From Methanolinea sp. UBA473 (GTDB lineage: Archaea; Halobacteriota; Methanomicrobia; Methanomicrobiales; Methanospirillaceae): a stretch of DNA of 7,757 nt. Shown here piece after piece: positions 5,797-7,757 of this stretch. Below the pieces are notes generated by a model. That model was not told the origin of the DNA. It did not search any database and saw only the letters and a list, made by a program, of their open reading frames with translations. A program made the position numbers and the translations under genes. Position 1 is the stretch's first letter. Every line of letters begins with the position of its first letter. The stretch is taken from positions 1-7,757 of the forward strand of contig DAEV01000049.1 in the NCBI GenBank assembly GCA_002509495.1. Direction: 5' to 3'.

Positions 5797-6954
5797 ATGC
5801 AGAGTATCATCAATGAAGCGCTGAAAAACTCTGAAATTGAAAGAGAACTGCAATCACCCGCCGGTGTTCTTGACGACGACTTCGTGGGACAGCCCCGAAT
5901 CGTCATCATCGGCTGCGGAGGTGCCGGGAATAACACCATCAACAGGCTGCATCATATGGGTGTTAACGGCGCGGAAACGATCGGGATCAACACGGACAAA
6001 CAGCACCTGGACATGATTCAGGCCGATAAGAGGGTACTCATCGGCAAATCGCTTACAAAGGGCCTGGGTGCAGGTGGCTATCCCGATGTAGGAAAGAGGG
6101 CTGCCGAGATGGCCCGTCCGACCCTTGAGGCCATGCTGGAGAACGCAGACCTCGTCTTCATCACCGCAGGTATGGGAGGCGGGACCGGAACCGGTTCCGC
6201 ACCCGTGGTTGCCCAGATTGCCAAGGAGCAGGGGGCCATCGTGGTGGGCATGGTGAGTTATCCCTTCCAGGTTGAGAAGGCGAGGCTCATCCGTGCCGAG
6301 GAAGGACTCGAGTCGCTTGCTGCGAATGCAGATTCCGTCATCGTCCTGGATAACAACAGGCTAAAAAATTTTGTGCCCAACCTCCCGCTCGGACAGGCGT
6401 TCTCAGTGATGGACCAGCTCATCGGTGAGACCGTCAAAGGGATCAGCGAAACCATCACACAGCCCTCGCTGATCAACATCGATTATGCCGATGTCAGGGC
6501 GATTATGAGCAAGGGAGGTGTTGCGGTGATGCTGGTCGGGGAGAGCAAACAGCAGAACAAGGCCGAAAGCGTTGTCCGCGAGTGCCTCTCCAACCCCATG
6601 CTGGACATCGACTACCGCGGCGCCACTGGCAGCCTGATCCACATCACCGGAGGCAGTGACCTGACCCTCCAGGATGCCGAGGAGATCGCCTCCTCGCTCA
6701 CCTACGAACTCGACCCCCATGCAGATGTCATCTGGGGCGCCCGTGTTCGGAACGACATGGAAGGAAAGGTCAGGGTCCTTGCAATCATGACGGGAGTCCA
6801 GAAAGGCAAGATCATGGGCACCAGGGTTTCCTACAAGTCGATGCTGGAAGACCTCGAGCAGAAGAAAGAGCACCCGGTTGCACCACAGCTTCCGAGGAAC
6901 AGAAAGGCTCGCGAACAGACCAGCGGAGGTACATTACTGGAATGGGTAGGGTAA
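5797..6954 (+). CDS. ftsZ2: Cell division GTPase FtsZ, FtsZ2 type
   Basis: This 385-residue tubulin-family GTPase polymerises at mid-cell and drives archaeal division. It shows VIIGCGGAGNN (36-46), the tubulin signature GGGTGTG (127-133), and the catalytic T7-loop segment NIDYADVR (227-234; D229, D232) that completes the active site of the neighbouring subunit. The N-terminus (MQSIINEAL), NTDKQHLDMI (65-74), and the long run from LDNNRL through VPNLPLGQAFSVMDQ to ETITQPSLIN (184-227) match FtsZ2 rather than FtsZ1, as known from haloarchaea, where FtsZ2 is linked to constriction. After the core (about residue 345) comes a charged linker and a short C-terminal motif, GGTLLEWVG, a candidate partner-binding peptide. 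The ATG has AGGAGGG 6 bases upstream, overlapping the cdrS stop. No ftsZ1 or sepF is in the window. Confidence 0.96.
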   Translation: MQSIINEALKNSEIERELQSPAGVLDDDFVGQPRIVIIGCGGAGNNTINRLHHMGVNGAETIGINTDKQHLDMIQADKRVLIGKSLTKGLGAGGYPDVGKRAAEMARPTLEAMLENADLVFITAGMGGGTGTGSAPVVAQIAKEQGAIVVGMVSYPFQVEKARLIRAEEGLESLAANADSVIVLDNNRLKNFVPNLPLGQAFSVMDQLIGETVKGISETITQPSLINIDYADVRAIMSKGGVAVMLVGESKQQNKAESVVRECLSNPMLDIDYRGATGSLIHITGGSDLTLQDAEEIASSLTYELDPHADVIWGARVRNDMEGKVRVLAIMTGVQKGKIMGTRVSYKSMLEDLEQKKEHPVAPQLPRNRKAREQTSGGTLLEWVG

Positions 6955-7043
6955 GAGAGAAAGAGAATTGCACACCACCTTGAAGCACAACTGCAAATCT
7001 GGAATTCGGTAATCTGTCACGATCAATATTACCGGCATTCCTC

Positions 7044-7050
7044 TTTTTTT
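7044..7050 (+). terminator. T-run terminator after ftsZ2
   Basis: Seven consecutive T residues, preceded by CTC, lie about 90 bases after the ftsZ2 stop with no strong hairpin before them. Archaeal RNA polymerase terminates at such T-runs, so this is the likely 3' end of the cdrS-ftsZ2 transcript. Confidence 0.55.
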
Positions 7051-7107
7051 ATCACTCATAGACGAATTGTTTCCCCCGCATCCCCCTCTGCGAAACCCTT
7101 ATGTTGT

Positions 7108-7116
7108 TGTATATCC
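7108..7116 (+). promoter_or_regulatory. Candidate BoxA in the ftsZ2-coiled-coil gap
   Basis: TGTATATCC resembles a BoxA and predicts a start near 7138. If it drives the coiled-coil gene the leader would be about 290 bases. A weaker AT-rich element, GTAAATTT at 7341-7348, would give a leader of about 60 bases instead. Confidence 0.3.
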
Positions 7117-7244
7117 TCTGAATAATAGAAAGTCCTCGGGATCATCCCTCGCGAAGGATTGCAGGGTGTGGGTTTCGCCCAACGGCGTTTTCTTCACCTT
7201 TCAGGTATCGGGAGTTGAACATGATGAACAGCCATACGAACAAA

Positions 7245-7272
7245 GGCCGTAATGCGGCCGCGGGGCTTTTTT
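7245..7272 (+). terminator. Possible hairpin-plus-T-run terminator or attenuator
   Basis: GGCCG and CGGCC form a perfect 5-base stem with a 5-base loop (7245-7259), followed 7 bases later by six T residues (7267-7272). This could end a transcript begun near 7138, giving an RNA of about 135 bases, or could attenuate reading into the coiled-coil gene. Hairpins are not required for archaeal termination, so the call is tentative. Confidence 0.3.
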
Positions 7273-7429
7273 CAAACGGTATGACCGGTATTGCATACAG
7301 GCGGGTCCATGTGCCCTCCGAACGGCAAGGTCTCCCTTGGGTAAATTTCTCTTGCGCTGTTCACGGGGATATCCTGCATTCCTTCCGGGAAGGTTCCGCA
7401 CCCGACCAAGGCGTCGAGGATGGAAGAGC

Positions 7430-7757
7430 ATGTTGAACGAACTGATTGAAAAGAGAAAAAAGATTCTTGCCGAGTCTGAACAGCATAAGAACCGCAGAAA
7501 CGAGCTCAACGCCCTGGCCAGCAAATGGGCGCGGGAACGGAACACCCTCAATAACCAGACCCGGGAATTCGTGGAAGAGGCCCAGAAGAATAAGGAACTC
7601 CGGGACCAGTTCAATACTGAAGTCCAGAACCTGAAAGACAAGCGAAACCAGATCAACGAGCAGGCGAACGGACTCTTCGACGAGATCGAAGTCTTTAAAA
7701 AGGAACACGGCGGAATACGCAATCGTGGCCTGAAGGAACTGCAGAAGCAGATCGAGC
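7430..7757 (+). CDS. Archaeal coiled-coil protein (COG1340-like), C-terminally incomplete
   Basis: The ATG at 7430 has a GAGGA 9 bases upstream, and the frame stays open for 109 codons to the window edge. The translation is almost entirely charged helix with repeated units of the type ELIEKRKK, RRNELNALA, REFVEEAQ, LKDKRNQIN and LKELQKQIE. There is no signal peptide or membrane segment; a short break occurs near EHGGIRNRG (about residues 95-103). This matches the uncharacterised archaeal coiled-coil family COG1340, usually close to 300 residues, of unknown function. The charged KR/EL-rich pattern could mislead similarity searches towards SMC or myosin-like hits. It lies downstream of ftsZ2 in the same direction but across a 475-base gap with a terminator, so it is probably a separate unit. 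A link to cell division is only suggested by position. Confidence 0.75.
   Translation, partial: MLNELIEKRKKILAESEQHKNRRNELNALASKWARERNTLNNQTREFVEEAQKNKELRDQFNTEVQNLKDKRNQINEQANGLFDEIEVFKKEHGGIRNRGLKELQKQIE

Larger units (their letters stand above)
6955..7429. other. 475-base intergenic stretch with no convincing gene
   Basis: Between ftsZ2 and the coiled-coil gene I see no recognisable protein and no tRNA or other standard RNA. The stretch holds the T-run at 7044-7050, a TATA-like TGTATATCC at 7108-7116, and several small inverted repeats: GGGAT-C-ATCCC at 7138-7148, CGCC/GGCG at 7177-7187, GGCCG/CGGCC at 7245-7259 followed by T6, CAAGG/CCTTG at 7326-7339, and CCTTCC-G-GGAAGG at 7380-7392. 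A 9-base inverted repeat pairs 7090-7098 with 7170-7178. A 71-codon frame (7221-7436) has a GGGAG before its ATG but an unremarkable product, and is not called. The stretch may be a long structured leader, a small RNA gene, or simply the promoter region of the next gene. Confidence 0.5.

Noticed and set aside
7090..7178. Nine-base inverted repeat GCGAAACCC / GGGTTTCGC
   Set aside because: One such match is expected roughly by chance in a 475-base region, and neither end of the pairing extends.
7125..7200. GAAAGTCC and GCAGGGTG segments faintly like RNase P RNA conserved regions
   Set aside because: The remaining conserved blocks, notably the ACAGAA-type segments, are absent and no consistent pairing forms.
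7221..7227. ATGATGA resembling a C box of a C/D guide RNA
   Set aside because: No CTGA D or D' box follows within the length of an archaeal C/D RNA.
7221..7436. 71-codon plus-strand frame with GGGAG 6 bases before its ATG, overlapping the coiled-coil start by 7 bases
   Set aside because: The product has no recognisable motif or clear fold, and the frame spans several inverted repeats. The Shine-Dalgarno match alone is weak evidence.
7201..7722. 173-codon minus-strand open frame
   Set aside because: It is the antisense of the coiled-coil gene plus its leader; its Leu/Arg/Ser-rich translation is typical of a reading-frame shadow.

Overview
The window reads as chromosomal DNA of a euryarchaeal methanogen, most likely from Methanomicrobia/Methanomicrobiales. 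The support is a set of archaeal marker families: an archaeosine radical-SAM enzyme, the archaeal-type cobinamide-phosphate guanylyltransferase CobY, a LOR/SDH-type ornithine cyclodeaminase, FtsZ2 with its small ribbon-helix-helix partner CdrS, and an archaeal coiled-coil protein. Archaeal BoxA/TATA promoter elements and T-run terminators fit. The order-level assignment is inference.

Layout: (1) 1-1328, minus strand: a secreted caspase-like (C14) protein with a PPC-like domain and a Thr/Pro-rich tail, cut by the window edge. (2) 1329-1499: a divergent promoter region. (3) 1500-2486, plus: RaSEA, the radical-SAM step of archaeosine tRNA modification. It is convergent with (4) 2483-3715, minus: the LOR/SDH-domain protein, and the two stop codons share a TTAA. 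(5) 3818-5403, minus: a two-gene cobalamin nucleotide-loop operon, cobD then cobY, overlapping by 13 bases. (6) 5404-5608: a divergent regulatory region with a strong TTTATATA box and a striking symmetric four-box operator. (7) 5609-6954, plus: a cdrS-ftsZ2 cell-division operon. The 58-residue cdrS gene is easy to miss because of its size. (8) 6955-7429: a 475-base stretch with no convincing gene, with a T-run terminator and several small inverted repeats. (9) 7430-7757, plus: the first 109 codons of a long coiled-coil protein, open at the window edge.

Most genes are housekeeping and independent of each other. CobD supplies aminopropanol phosphate and CobY activates adenosylcobinamide phosphate for cobamide assembly, which methanogens need for their corrinoid methyltransferases. 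CdrS and FtsZ2 form a regulator-plus-tubulin division module. The most noteworthy signal is the operator in the cdrS-ftsZ2 leader: four TGACA half-sites arranged as a dyad of 11-base-spaced pairs, between the predicted transcription start and the cdrS Shine-Dalgarno. This suggests CdrS controls its own operon by cooperative binding. I see no defence system, CRISPR array, transposon or tRNA in the window.
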